This document shows positions 1 to 7,494 of a stretch of 14,845 nucleotides of DNA, in pieces (the stretch's first letter is position 1; each line of letters begins with the position of its first letter). The stretch is taken from assembly GCA_016215305.1 (NCBI GenBank), contig JACRKI010000106.1, forward strand, positions 1-14,845, written 5' to 3'. Below the pieces are notes generated by a model. It had not been told where the DNA came from. It saw only the letters and a list, made by a program, of their open reading frames with translations, and made no database searches. Origin of the DNA: Candidatus Woesearchaeota archaeon (GTDB lineage: Archaea; Nanobdellota; Nanobdellia; Woesearchaeales; DSVV01). The translations under genes and the position numbers were made by a program.

Positions 1-1814
1 TTTGGGATTTGATGCAATATCACATCACCACATTTTTCGATATCGAGGTTGCGCAAGTGCCTCCTGCAAGACACCGATCTGGTCAGCCGCTCAAAACATT
101 GACCTCCAGAATCAAGAGTAAAGAAGGGCGCATCAGACACAACCTCGCAGGAAAAAGAACAAACTTTTCTGCCCGCACTGTTATCAGTCCAGATCCGATG
201 ATTGGTCTGCATGAAGTTGGAGTTCCATTTGTTGTCGCGATGAAACTTACTGTTCCAGAAGTTGTGCAGCCATGGAACATGGAATATCTCAAAAAATTTG
301 TTCAGAAAGGACCAAAAGAATATCCAGGAGCAAATTATATTGTCCGGCCAGACGGCAGACGAAAAAAAATCACCGATGAAATGAAGGAACAGCTCATTGA
401 AGAATTACAGCCAGGATATTATGTGGAACGACACCTGCTTGACGGAGACATTGCAATCTTTAACAGACAGCCATCACTCCACAGAATGAGCATGATGTGC
501 CATCGTGTCAAAGTATTGCCAAACAAAACATTCCGATTGAATCCAGCAGTATGTGTTCCCTACAACGCAGATTTCGACGGAGACGAAATGAACCTCCACA
601 TTCCACAAACAGAAGAAGCTCGCGCAGAAGCTGAAGTGCTTATGCAGGTTCAAACACAACTCATCTCTCCAAGATATGGGCTCAGCATTATTGGATGCGT
701 TCAGGACGCGATCTCTGGCAATTATATGTTGACACGGTACATGAAGATGAGCAGAGAAGAAGCAGTTGAATTACTTATGGCGGCTCGTGTCCCGGAAATC
801 AGTCGCTTGCCAAAAAAAGAGCAAGTGTCTGGAAAAGAAATTTTCAGTTGCGTTCTTCCAATAGACTTTAACTTTGATGGAAAAACAAGAGCATATACTG
901 GCGATGAAAAGAAAGACAAAGCAAATGATGCAGTTGTCAGTATCAAGAATGGAAAACTCCTTACTGGAGTTATGGACAAAGCAAATCTGGGAGAAGGATC
1001 CGGGCTTATGCTCAAAAATTTGCATCAGCAATACGGCGCAGAACAAACCCTGGAAATTCTCGGAAAAATGTTCCGTCTTGGCATTGAATCTTTATTGAAG
1101 TTTGGCTTTACTACTGTTATTTCTGATACAGACATGCCAGAAGACGCGAAACAAAAAATCCGCTCTACTTTGGATCACGCGTATCAGGATGTTGATGGAT
1201 TCATCGATATGTACAGACAAGGAAAACTTGAGGCATTTCCAGGAAGAACAGTGGAAGAAACACTTGAGCTTCGCATCCTTGAAAAACTCAACATTGCAAG
1301 AAACGAGACAGGAACTATTGTGACCCACAACGCAAAAGAAGGAAGCCATACTGTTATTATGACTGTCTGCGGTTCCCGAGGAAACGCGCTTAACCTCGCG
1401 CAGATGGCAGCGTGTGTCGGTCAGCAGGCTATGCGTGGAAAACGAATTCAGAAAGGATACAGAGGAAGAACGCTTTCCTGTTTCCAGCGTGGAGATCTTT
1501 CTCCAACTGCCCGCGGCTTTATTCGTTCCAGTTTCAAATCCGGCATGACTCCCGCAGAATTTTTCTTTGGAGCAATGACTGGCCGCGATTCACTGATGGA
1601 TACTGCACTTCGTACCCCAAAATCCGGATACTTGTACCGACGACTCGCAAACGCATTGCAAGACATGCGTGTCGCATATGACGGGACAGTCCGTAATGCA
1701 AATGGCGGAGTTGTTCAATTCAAATATGGGGAAGATGGCATTGATGTTTCCAAGAGCGAAAAAGGAAAGCTCAACGTGCAGCGCATCATTTCCAAAGTGA
1801 TGAATGAAGAATAA
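1..1814 (+). CDS. rpoA1: DNA-directed RNA polymerase subunit A' (Rpo1N), 5' end missing
   Basis: N-terminal part of the largest subunit of archaeal RNA polymerase; it carries the catalytic centre for RNA synthesis. The reading frame is open to the left edge (first full codon at base 3, reading WDLMQYHITTFF), so the gene starts outside the window. The active-site motif NADFDGDEM lies at bases 564-590, and its three aspartates hold the catalytic magnesium. Also visible are the RHRSGQPLKTL switch-region segment near the left edge, FNRQPSLHRMSM just before the catalytic motif, and the bridge-helix/trigger-loop stretch (SGMTPAEFFFGAMTGRDSLMDTALRT) near 1540-1620. It ends with the usual YGEDGID segment and a short charged tail, the normal archaeal A'/A'' split point. 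rpoA2 follows after 61 bases, and the pair must assemble into one subunit. Identification is certain. Confidence 0.98.
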   Translation, partial: WDLMQYHITTFFDIEVAQVPPARHRSGQPLKTLTSRIKSKEGRIRHNLAGKRTNFSARTVISPDPMIGLHEVGVPFVVAMKLTVPEVVQPWNMEYLKKFVQKGPKEYPGANYIVRPDGRRKKITDEMKEQLIEELQPGYYVERHLLDGDIAIFNRQPSLHRMSMMCHRVKVLPNKTFRLNPAVCVPYNADFDGDEMNLHIPQTEEARAEAEVLMQVQTQLISPRYGLSIIGCVQDAISGNYMLTRYMKMSREEAVELLMAARVPEISRLPKKEQVSGKEIFSCVLPIDFNFDGKTRAYTGDEKKDKANDAVVSIKNGKLLTGVMDKANLGEGSGLMLKNLHQQYGAEQTLEILGKMFRLGIESLLKFGFTTVISDTDMPEDAKQKIRSTLDHAYQDVDGFIDMYRQGKLEAFPGRTVEETLELRILEKLNIARNETGTIVTHNAKEGSHTVIMTVCGSRGNALNLAQMAACVGQQAMRGKRIQKGYRGRTLSCFQRGDLSPTARGFIRSSFKSGMTPAEFFFGAMTGRDSLMDTALRTPKSGYLYRRLANALQDMRVAYDGTVRNANGGVVQFKYGEDGIDVSKSEKGKLNVQRIISKVMNEE

Positions 1815-1841
1815 TAATTAACAAAAATAGTAATTAACAAA
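1815..1841 (+). repeat. Short direct repeat in the rpoA1-rpoA2 spacer
   Basis: The 11-mer TAATTAACAAA occurs at 1815-1825 and again at 1831-1841, separated by five bases. The spacer is A-rich with no T-tract, so transcription probably reads through. It may be low-complexity sequence only. Confidence 0.4.
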
Positions 1842-1875
1842 TAAGAAAATAAAAACACAATAATGAGGGAGCACC

Positions 1876-3012
1876 ATGGACGAAATTTTTCAAGAATACA
1901 AGGATTTGTTGCCTATATCCATCTTAGAAGATATTAAATCACAAACCTCAAAAGGGATTGCAAAAACAAAACTCAAAAAAGTTTTGGATATTGCAGTTGA
2001 AGAATTCAACAACATGCAGGTTGAAGCAGGAGAATGTGTTGGCATTATCAGCGCAGAATCCATCGGAGAACCGGGAACACAGATGACGCTGAACACATTC
2101 CACTTCGCAGGAGTTTCTGAAATGAACGTTACCACAGGTCTTCCTCGTATTATTGAAGTTTTGGATGGATCCCAATCGTTACGAACACCAATGATGGAAA
2201 TTTATCTCCAAGAACCATACAAAAATGGAGTCGACATCAAAAAAGCGGCGCAGCTCATCAAAGAAACAACATTGCAGGATATTGCTGCTGAATTTATTAT
2301 CAACATCGCAGAAGGCGTGATTGAAGTCAAGCTTGACGAAGAAAAAATGAAAGTGCTTTCTTTGAACGCTGACAAAGTACACAAACTTCTCGACGCAAGT
2401 CTGAAAGGAATCGGCGTCAAGCTCAAAGACGGCATGCTTCTCGTCAAACCAAAAGGGAAGGATGTCAGTGTCAATGAACTCTACAAACTCAAAGAAAAAG
2501 CAAAAACAATTTATGTTTCTGGCGTCAAAGGAATTACGCAAGTTCTTCCTGTCAAACGCGGAGAAGAGTTTGTTATTGTGACTGCCGGAACAAATCTCAA
2601 ATCTGTTTTCGAACTTGAATTTGTTGATGGTACAAGAACAACAAGCAATGATATTTTTGAAACATATCACGTTCTTGGTATTGAAGCAACACGAGAAGCA
2701 ATTGTTCGCGAGGTTTTCAAAATCATTACAGAACAAGGATTGAACGTTGACGTTCGGCACCTTATGCTTGTTGCTGACACCATGTGCGTTACTGGCGGTT
2801 TGAAAGGCATTACCCGTTACGGTATTGTCAGCCAGAAATCCAGCGTTCTCGCAAAAGCATCTTTCGAAACTCCAATCAAGCATATCATCAATGCGTCGCT
2901 TATTGGAGAAAAAGATGAATTGTCCAGCGTTGTGGAAAACGTCATGATTAACCAGCCAGTTCCAGTTGGTACTGGCTTGCTGAAACTCATCACAAGAGAA
3001 GTCAAGAAATAA
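1876..3012 (+). CDS. rpoA2: DNA-directed RNA polymerase subunit A'' (Rpo1C)
   Basis: C-terminal part of the largest RNA polymerase subunit, 378 residues, a normal length for archaeal A''. It completes the trigger loop, jaw and clamp base. The diagnostic stretch ECVGIISAESIGEPGTQMTL, followed by NTFHFAGVS, is at about residues 53-81. The C-terminal part has GLKGITRYGIVSQKSSVLAKASF and ends in QPVPVGTGLLKL, the conserved clamp-closing segment. The ATG at 1876 is preceded by a purine-rich GAGGGAG Shine-Dalgarno-like sequence about five bases away, which supports this start. It lies 61 bases after rpoA1 and 16 bases before rpl30e, so it is probably co-transcribed with both. Confidence 0.98.
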   Translation: MDEIFQEYKDLLPISILEDIKSQTSKGIAKTKLKKVLDIAVEEFNNMQVEAGECVGIISAESIGEPGTQMTLNTFHFAGVSEMNVTTGLPRIIEVLDGSQSLRTPMMEIYLQEPYKNGVDIKKAAQLIKETTLQDIAAEFIINIAEGVIEVKLDEEKMKVLSLNADKVHKLLDASLKGIGVKLKDGMLLVKPKGKDVSVNELYKLKEKAKTIYVSGVKGITQVLPVKRGEEFVIVTAGTNLKSVFELEFVDGTRTTSNDIFETYHVLGIEATREAIVREVFKIITEQGLNVDVRHLMLVADTMCVTGGLKGITRYGIVSQKSSVLAKASFETPIKHIINASLIGEKDELSSVVENVMINQPVPVGTGLLKLITREVKK

Positions 3013-3028
3013 TTAGGAGTGAATTACT

Positions 3029-3310
3029 ATGGCAGAAAAATATGTGGATAGCGGTGTTCGTGAACTCAAAAATTATTTGAAAACGGACAAAATTGTTCTC
3101 GGTACAGAGAAAACAGTCAAGCTCTTGAAATCAGGCGCAGCTGAAAAGGTTTTTCTCTCCAGCAATTGCCCTGAAGATGTCAAAAAAGACATTGAATATT
3201 ACGCAAAACTCGCAGGAACTGTACTGGTTTATTTGAGACAGCCAAACGATGAAGTGGGAACGCTTTGTAAAAAACCATATCCTGTCTCTGTCTTGAGTAT
3301 TACTCAATAA
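3029..3310 (+). CDS. rpl30e: 50S ribosomal protein L30e
   Basis: Archaeal/eukaryotic large-subunit ribosomal protein of the L7Ae/L30e RNA-binding fold, 93 residues, close to the family's usual length of about 100. Family features are the GTEKTVKLLKSGAAEKVFLSSNCP segment at residues 26-49 (fold core contacting RNA), then the YLRQPNDEVGTLCKKPYPVSVLSI stretch, where L30e proteins typically read NxELGxxCGKPF. A clear AGGAGTGA Shine-Dalgarno lies shortly before the ATG. Its position between rpoA2 and nusA is the standard archaeal context and separates it from other L7Ae-family members. Confidence 0.95.
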   Translation: MAEKYVDSGVRELKNYLKTDKIVLGTEKTVKLLKSGAAEKVFLSSNCPEDVKKDIEYYAKLAGTVLVYLRQPNDEVGTLCKKPYPVSVLSITQ

Positions 3311-3314
3311 TTTC

Positions 3315-3746
3315 ATGGTCGCTATGGTTAAAATCACGTATACGCAGGAACTCATGGGAACCATGGCTCTGTTTGATCGGGTTACTCATGTTTCTCTTAA
3401 GGATTGTTTTGAGGACAAAAATCAATTACTCACTTTTGTTGTGGATGCACAGGATATTGGTCGCGCAATAGGGAAACAGGCAGTGTGCGTGAAGCGGCTT
3501 GAACAATTATTGAAACGAAAAGTCCGTGTTCTTGGATTTCATGCTGATGTTCGTGAATTTGTGAAATATGTTATTTATCCACTTCAGGTCGCAGTTATCG
3601 AGTTGGAGAATGGAATTTTGTATCTCAAAGACGAGGACAGAAAAACAAAAAGTTTATTAATAGGCAGAAATGCCCAGAACCTACGGAATACTGAGGCAAC
3701 CATTCAGCGGTTTTTCCCTGAAATCACCGAGGTAAAAGTTGAATAA
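3315..3746 (+). CDS. nusA: NusA-like KH-domain transcription factor
   Basis: Archaeal NusA homologue made of two KH domains without the bacterial N-terminal and S1 domains; 143 residues, typical for archaea (about 140-150). It binds RNA and is thought to act in transcription elongation or termination. The first KH GxxG-type loop is GRAIGKQAVCVKRLEQLL (residues ~49-66) and the second is LIGRNAQNLRNTE (~115-127). It begins four bases after the L30e stop. Two starts are possible, ATG at 3315 (MVAMVK) or ATG at 3324 (MVKITY). Neither has a good Shine-Dalgarno, so translation may be coupled to rpl30e. The next gene, rps12, follows an A-rich 69-base spacer. Confidence 0.95.
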   Translation: MVAMVKITYTQELMGTMALFDRVTHVSLKDCFEDKNQLLTFVVDAQDIGRAIGKQAVCVKRLEQLLKRKVRVLGFHADVREFVKYVIYPLQVAVIELENGILYLKDEDRKTKSLLIGRNAQNLRNTEATIQRFFPEITEVKVE

Positions 3747-3815
3747 TAGCTACAATAAAAGTTGTAAAAAGTAAGATAAAAAATAACAAAAATAAAACAA
3801 AAAACAAGGATACTT

Positions 3816-4235
3816 ATGGGAAAAAAATCACGCGGTTTAAACGCAGGAAAAAAGTTAAAGAAGAGACGACACCAATTTAAGAAAATTAGCAGAAGTATTC
3901 TTCGATTACGTTCAGATCCTCTTGGCGGATCTCACCAGGCAAAAGCAATTGTTCTTGAAAAAATACAGCTTGAAGCAAAACAGCCAAACTCCGCAATGCG
4001 AAAATGCGCTCGTGTTCAACTCATCAAAAACGGAAAACAAGTCACTGCATTTCTCCCAGGAGACGGCGCGACAAAGCTTGTTGACGAACACGATGAAGTA
4101 ATCATAGAATGTATTGGCGGAAAAGTCGGCCGAGCAAAAGGAGATATTCCTGGTGTTCGATGGTCTGTTATTAAAGTTAATGATCAATCCTTAGACGCTC
4201 TGCGTAAAGGAAAAATCGAGAAAGCTCGTAAATAG
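3816..4235 (+). CDS. rps12: 30S ribosomal protein S12 (uS12)
   Basis: Small-subunit ribosomal protein at the decoding centre; 139 residues, the normal size for archaeal uS12 (about 140-148). The family signature KQPNSAMRKCARVQLIKNGK is at about residues 55-74, and FLPGDG followed by EHDEVIIECIGGKVGRAKGDIPGVRW is the conserved second half. The N-terminus is strongly basic (GKKSRGLNAGKKLKKRRHQF), as in archaeal/eukaryotic S23/S12 proteins. AAGGA lies five bases before the ATG. The upstream A-rich spacer (3747-3815) has no terminator. rps7 starts nine bases after the stop. Confidence 0.97.
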   Translation: MGKKSRGLNAGKKLKKRRHQFKKISRSILRLRSDPLGGSHQAKAIVLEKIQLEAKQPNSAMRKCARVQLIKNGKQVTAFLPGDGATKLVDEHDEVIIECIGGKVGRAKGDIPGVRWSVIKVNDQSLDALRKGKIEKARK

Positions 4236-4244
4236 TGATACTCC

Positions 4245-4844
4245 ATGGCAGAAATCAAACTATTCAACAAATGGACAGTGCAAGGCATTGCAGTCCAAGA
4301 TCCAGGATTACAGCAATACATCAGCTTGCGCCCTGTTTTTGTTCCAAAAACTGGCGCTCGATACGCTGGCAACAAATTCCACAAATCCAGAATTAACATT
4401 GTGGAACGCTTGATCAACAAGCTTATGATCCCAGGACACAAAGCGCGCAAGCATTTTAAGTCCAGCGGGCATATCACTGGTAAAGCAGGCAACGCATATG
4501 ATCTTGTCAAAGAATGCTTTGAACTGATTGAACAGCGCGTCAAAAAAAATCCAGTGGAAGTATTTGTGAAAGCTGTTGAAAATGCAGCACCACGAGAAGA
4601 AATCATTACGATTGAATACGGCGGCGCTCGGTATCCGAAAGCAGTTGAATGTGCTCCACAACGACGCATTGATATTGCATTGCGATACTTTGTCCAAGGA
4701 AGTTTCCAGAAATCCTTTAACACCAAAAAACCATTTGTGCAGTATCTTGCTGATGAAATTGTCGCAGCGTATCAGATGAGTTCTGTTTCTGTCGCGATCG
4801 CAAAGAAAAATGAATTAGAACGACAAGCTGACAGCAGCAGATAA
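4245..4844 (+). CDS. rps7: 30S ribosomal protein S7 (uS7)
   Basis: Primary 16S rRNA-binding protein that nucleates the head of the small subunit; 199 residues, usual for archaeal uS7. Conserved segments are KSRINIVERLINKLMIPG (~46-63), a helix-rich middle ending in NPVEVFVKAVENAAPREEI (~105-123), the GGARYPKAVECAPQRRIDIALR signature (~127-148), and an archaeal C-terminus with SVAIAKKNELERQADSSR. It follows rps12 by nine bases without its own clear Shine-Dalgarno, so it is probably translationally coupled. In many archaea tuf (EF-1A) comes next. Here a hairpin and a new promoter follow instead. Confidence 0.97.
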   Translation: MAEIKLFNKWTVQGIAVQDPGLQQYISLRPVFVPKTGARYAGNKFHKSRINIVERLINKLMIPGHKARKHFKSSGHITGKAGNAYDLVKECFELIEQRVKKNPVEVFVKAVENAAPREEIITIEYGGARYPKAVECAPQRRIDIALRYFVQGSFQKSFNTKKPFVQYLADEIVAAYQMSSVSVAIAKKNELERQADSSR

Positions 4845-4883
4845 GGAAATTTATTCTTCTTAGTTCCAGTGCTCTTCTTTTCC

Positions 4884-4925
4884 CAAAATTCTCCACGAGC
4901 TTGCGAATGCGAGAATTTTGTTTCA
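4884..4925 (+). terminator. Possible terminator hairpin after rps7
   Basis: A perfect 10-bp inverted repeat, CAAAATTCTC (4884-4893) and GAGAATTTTG (4911-4920), with a 17-base loop, is followed by TTTC. The preceding 30 bases are T/C-rich. It lies 40 bases after the rps7 stop and just before a new promoter, so it likely marks the end of the rpo-rps transcript. Archaeal termination depends mainly on T-tracts, so the hairpin's role is inferred. Confidence 0.5.
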
Positions 4926-4928
4926 AAA

Positions 4929-4941
4929 AGTATTTATAGTC
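4929..4941 (+). promoter_or_regulatory. Archaeal TATA box for the 4961 gene
   Basis: AGTATTTATAGTC contains TTTATA centred near 4935, about 26 bases before the ATG at 4961. That is the spacing expected if transcription starts at or next to the start codon (leaderless mRNA). Confidence 0.6.
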
Positions 4942-4960
4942 TAAACATTTACTGAAGGAT

Positions 4961-5578
4961 ATGTTTGGTCTGAAACAATCTTGGAAACAAGTCGTGAATT
5001 CTGCAGATATTATTTCCTATGAATTAACAACAAAAGAACTTCGCGTCAGACTTGAGGCGCGACATGACGAAGAAAATGAATCAGGGGTCGTTTTCAAAAC
5101 ATATTTTGATGATGCAACATTAAATTATACGCAGGAATATCGAACCAAAACACTCGATGAAGCGCAGCGCCTGCTCTCTCATCTCCAAAAAGAAAAATTA
5201 CCCTCTAAAACAGAATTGTACGAACAAAAAGTAGAACAGGCAAAAAAAGTTCAGATTCATCTCAAGCGCCACTTCAAAGATTACAATGTCGAGAAATGGA
5301 ACTTTGCAGTCAATGATACTTTGTATGAAAACGCAGTCTATGTTCGTGACGCAGACGTGAGCGACGTCAGCATTATTCTTCATGAACGGCACAAGCCACT
5401 TGAAGCAAATATTTTGCACGAGCTTCGCGTTATTTTAGGAATGGACGATTCTGATCTCGACATTAAACAGGAATTATATTATTATTCTACAAAATCAGAA
5501 AATTATCAAAAAACCAAAAAGATGGGTTTATTTTTGGGTGGATTTGAAATGGGTTTTGATTCGCAGGATGAGAAGTAA
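4961..5578 (+). CDS. Hypothetical protein, unrecognised
   Basis: A 205-residue soluble protein I do not recognise. It has no cysteine, no signal peptide and no hydrophobic membrane stretch. Visible features are a mixed alpha/beta N-terminal part (residues 1-75), a charged helix with coiled-coil character around 68-108 (rich in K, E, Q), a strand-rich section (~115-142, containing VYVRDADVSDVSIILHER), and an acidic segment GMDDSDLD. The tail runs KKMGLFLGGFEMGFDSQDEK, a glycine/phenylalanine-rich end that could be a peptide interaction motif. The ATG is supported by the TATA box 26 bases upstream and an adjacent AAGGAT. Codon use resembles its neighbours, so it looks resident rather than foreign. 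It sits between rps7 and a GTPase gene, where EF-1A often lies, but has no resemblance to a GTPase. Confidence 0.85.
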   Translation: MFGLKQSWKQVVNSADIISYELTTKELRVRLEARHDEENESGVVFKTYFDDATLNYTQEYRTKTLDEAQRLLSHLQKEKLPSKTELYEQKVEQAKKVQIHLKRHFKDYNVEKWNFAVNDTLYENAVYVRDADVSDVSIILHERHKPLEANILHELRVILGMDDSDLDIKQELYYYSTKSENYQKTKKMGLFLGGFEMGFDSQDEK

Positions 5579-5590
5579 GCAAACACAGCA

Positions 5591-5602
5591 AACCATATAA
5601 AA
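5591..5602 (+). promoter_or_regulatory. Archaeal TATA box for the DRG GTPase gene
   Basis: AACCATATAAAA includes CATATAAAA centred near 5597, 26-27 bases before the ATG at 5624. This fits a leaderless transcript; the bases between are T/C-rich with no Shine-Dalgarno. Confidence 0.65.
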
Positions 5603-5623
5603 CACCATTTCTTTTTCTCTTCC

Positions 5624-6721
5624 ATGGCAGAATACATGACGCAAATTCAGGAGCTTGAGAAAGAACTCTCGAATACGAAGTATAACAAGCGAACGCAGGG
5701 TCATATTGGACTTGTCAAGGCAAAGATTGCCATGCTCAAGGAAAAAGAGCGAACACGAGGAGCCGGCGACGCAAAAGGACAAGGATACGCAGTCAGAAAA
5801 ACAGGGGACGCTTCTATTATCATGATCGGTTTTCCCTCTGCTGGAAAATCGACGCTGCTCAACGCAATTACCAACGCAAATTCTCCTGTTGGCGCCTACG
5901 AATTTACGACACTTGACGTTGTTCCCGGACTTCTCGAATTTAAACACGCGAAAATTCAGGTGCTTGACGTTCCTGGAATTGTTCGCGGCGCGGCAATGGG
6001 AAGAGGCCGCGGCAAAGAAGTTCTTGCGGTCATGCAAAACGCAGACATGGTTCTGTTTATCATTGACGTGAATCGTCCTGAAGGATTAAGCGTCTTACAA
6101 CAGGAAGTGTATGACGCAAACATTCGCGTCAATCAGCGAAAACCTGATGTCAAGATTGTTAAAAAAACCCGCGGCGGGGTCTGCATTGGAAAAACAGTCG
6201 CTTGCCCCGATCTTGACAACAAAACCATTGAAGGAATTTGCAAGGAAATGCGACTCAATAATGTTGATGTTGTTATTCGAACGCCGATCACCGCTGACCA
6301 ATTCATCGATGTCATTGAAGGAAACAAACATTATCTTCCCGGCATTATTGTTCTCAACAAAATTGATATGGTGAGTCCAGATGAACTCGAATTATTGAAA
6401 TTGAATTTGAAACCAGATATTTGCATGAGCGCAGACAGAAAAATAAACACTGAAGCATTAAAGGATATTATTTTTGACCGCTTGAATCTGATTCGCATTT
6501 ATTGCAAACAAATCGGCAAAAAAGCAGACCTTGATGTTCCGCTCATTATGAAGAAAGGCTCAACACTCAATGATATGTGCCAGAAACTGCACAAGGATTT
6601 TGTCAGTAAATTTCGCTTTGCAAAAATCTGGGGAACTTCTGTGAAATTTAACGCACAGCCGATTCTGAAATTAACACATGTTATACAAGATAAAGACGTT
6701 GTGGAACTGCATATCAAGTAA
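5624..6721 (+). CDS. DRG/Rbg-family GTPase with TGS domain (OBG-HflX superfamily)
   Basis: Translation-associated GTPase of the DRG (developmentally regulated GTP-binding/Rbg1) family, 365 residues, typical for archaeal and eukaryotic DRGs. An N-terminal basic helical region with KTRGAG-like sequence (residues 1-60, here KERTRGAGDAKGQGYAVRKTGDA) precedes the G domain. G1 is GFPSAGKST (69-77), G2 is YEFTTLDVVPG (92-102), G3 is DVPGI (115-119) with GRGRGKEVLAV after it, G4 is NKIDM (245-249), and G5 is SADRK (269-273). A family-specific insertion covers about 150-235. The C-terminal TGS domain (about 289-365) includes KFRFAKIWGTSVKFNAQ and ends in DVVELHIK. Family members bind ribosomes and interact with DFRP-type partners in eukaryotes; the archaeal role is inferred. 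A TATA box 26 bases upstream supports the start. The NUDIX gene follows without a terminator. Confidence 0.95.
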   Translation: MAEYMTQIQELEKELSNTKYNKRTQGHIGLVKAKIAMLKEKERTRGAGDAKGQGYAVRKTGDASIIMIGFPSAGKSTLLNAITNANSPVGAYEFTTLDVVPGLLEFKHAKIQVLDVPGIVRGAAMGRGRGKEVLAVMQNADMVLFIIDVNRPEGLSVLQQEVYDANIRVNQRKPDVKIVKKTRGGVCIGKTVACPDLDNKTIEGICKEMRLNNVDVVIRTPITADQFIDVIEGNKHYLPGIIVLNKIDMVSPDELELLKLNLKPDICMSADRKINTEALKDIIFDRLNLIRIYCKQIGKKADLDVPLIMKKGSTLNDMCQKLHKDFVSKFRFAKIWGTSVKFNAQPILKLTHVIQDKDVVELHIK

Positions 6722-6783
6722 AGAATGAAATAAAAAATCAAAAAACAAGTGAACAAAAAAAAGAAAAAATACTGGTGTTTTTT

Positions 6784-7194
6784 ATGACCAACTCTCGACT
6801 TGGACTTGCAAATGCGATTATTGTTCGTGATCACCAAGTTCTTTTGCTGCACAAAAAACATCCTGCCCGCATTGTTCCTCATGGCGGCAAAATTGAGAAA
6901 GGAGAGACTTCTGAACATGCAGTTGTTCGCGAATGTCTTGAGGAAATTGGAGTTCCTGTTCGTGTTGTCAAAAAACTTTGTTCTTGTGATTCTCTTTCTC
7001 CTTCGGGTGTGCCATTACATTGTGATTTTTTTGTTTGCCATATTGTTTCCGGAGAACCCCATATTCATGAACCGCATGTGTTTGATCAATTGCTCTGGTG
7101 CTCTGCTGATGAACTTGATGGTATGGCTACTGGAGAGAAAATGGTTGATAGTTTAGTTATGAATTTAGATGAGATTAAAGCCATCTTGCAATAG
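6784..7194 (+). CDS. NUDIX hydrolase
   Basis: A 136-residue single-domain NUDIX hydrolase, cleaving nucleoside-diphosphate-linked substrates with magnesium. The Nudix box matches the consensus G-x5-E-x7-R-E-U-x-E-E-x-G-U at residues 35-57 (GKIEKGE, then RECLEEIGV), and the catalytic glutamates are intact. The N-terminal strand GLANAIIVRDHQVLLLHKK is typical of the MutT/NUDT1-like subgroup, and PHGGKIEKGE resembles oxidised-purine (8-oxo-dGTP-type) enzymes, so nucleotide-pool cleaning is one possibility. Substrate cannot be assigned from sequence. The frame also allows GTG at 6775 (adding three residues), but ATG 6784 sits directly before the conserved domain. It is 62 bases downstream of the GTPase gene with only an A-rich spacer, probably co-transcribed. 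Confidence 0.9.
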   Translation: MTNSRLGLANAIIVRDHQVLLLHKKHPARIVPHGGKIEKGETSEHAVVRECLEEIGVPVRVVKKLCSCDSLSPSGVPLHCDFFVCHIVSGEPHIHEPHVFDQLLWCSADELDGMATGEKMVDSLVMNLDEIKAILQ

Positions 7195-7198
7195 AAAC

Positions 7199-7207
7199 AT
7201 TTAAATA
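7199..7207 (+). promoter_or_regulatory. TATA box for the RHH gene
   Basis: ATTTAAATA, immediately after the NUDIX stop, has its centre near 7203. Transcription would start near 7229, giving a short leader that carries the GAGGTG Shine-Dalgarno. Confidence 0.6.
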
Positions 7208-7212
7208 TTTCT

Positions 7213-7236
7213 ACGTGTTAACACGTGAATTACGTG
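7213..7236 (+). promoter_or_regulatory. Three-half-site palindromic operator before the RHH gene
   Basis: ACGTGTTAACACGT (7213-7226) is a perfect 14-bp palindrome. A third half-site ACGTG (7232-7236) forms a second inverted pair with CACGT at 7222-7226. Half-site centres are at about 7215, 7224 and 7234, close to one helical turn apart. The element lies between the TATA box and the Shine-Dalgarno, overlapping the expected transcription start, so a bound repressor would block initiation. Binding by the RHH protein encoded just downstream is inferred from how RHH antitoxins autoregulate. Confidence 0.65.
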
Positions 7237-7247
7237 AGGTGTCCACC

Positions 7248-7466
7248 ATGGCTCATAACATGACTGTTACTGTTGAAGACAATTTATGGGATAAGATGCA
7301 GCAACATCCTGAGATTCGTTGGGGTACTGTTATGAAAGAAGCTGCTCGCGAAAAATTAGAAGCACTTCTCATTCTTCAAAGACTTGCAGCAAAATCAAAA
7401 TTTACTGAAAAAGAAATTGAAGAAATCTCTGTCAGAATCGGTAAAAAAATAACAGGGAGAAAATAA
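7248..7466 (+). CDS. Ribbon-helix-helix / VapB-type antitoxin-like protein
   Basis: A 72-residue protein resembling archaeal VapB-like or CopG/MetJ/Arc (RHH) DNA-binding antitoxins. The N-terminal strand NMTVTVEDNLWDKM would be the DNA-reading beta strand. It is followed by HPEIRWGTVMKEAAREKLEALLILQRLAAKSKFTEKEIEEI, the RHH helices and a C-terminal helical tail that in VapB proteins wraps the toxin. The ATG at 7248 is preferred over the in-frame GTG at 7215 because GAGGTG lies 7-8 bases before it and because the GTG falls inside the palindromic operator. No PIN-domain toxin gene follows; the next 240 bases hold a T-rich terminator and no complete gene. It may be an orphan antitoxin or a stand-alone regulator. 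Confidence 0.8.
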   Translation: MAHNMTVTVEDNLWDKMQQHPEIRWGTVMKEAAREKLEALLILQRLAAKSKFTEKEIEEISVRIGKKITGRK

Positions 7467-7473
7467 TTTACTT

Positions 7474-7494
7474 GTTTTCTTTATTTTTCTTTCT
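7474..7494 (+). terminator. T-rich terminator after the RHH gene
   Basis: Seven bases past the stop, TTTTCTTTATTTTTCTTTCT is a pyrimidine run with several T-tracts on the coding strand, the normal archaeal intrinsic termination signal. No hairpin is needed or seen. Confidence 0.55.

Noticed and set aside
2179..2883. Long minus-strand open frame of 234 codons
   Set aside because: It lies fully antisense to rpoA2, is rich in Cys and Phe as expected for a shadow frame, and has no recognisable domain.
1..3012. Largest RNA polymerase subunit in two pieces as a possible frameshift
   Set aside because: The break is at the canonical archaeal A'/A'' boundary and the second gene has its own ribosome site.
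4184..4726. 180-codon minus-strand frame antisense to rps7
   Set aside because: Shadow of a certain ribosomal gene; no promoter, no family features.
4865..4873. CCAGTGCT shared with the inverted repeat at 14799-14806
   Set aside because: Only eight bases match with no flanking similarity; probably chance.
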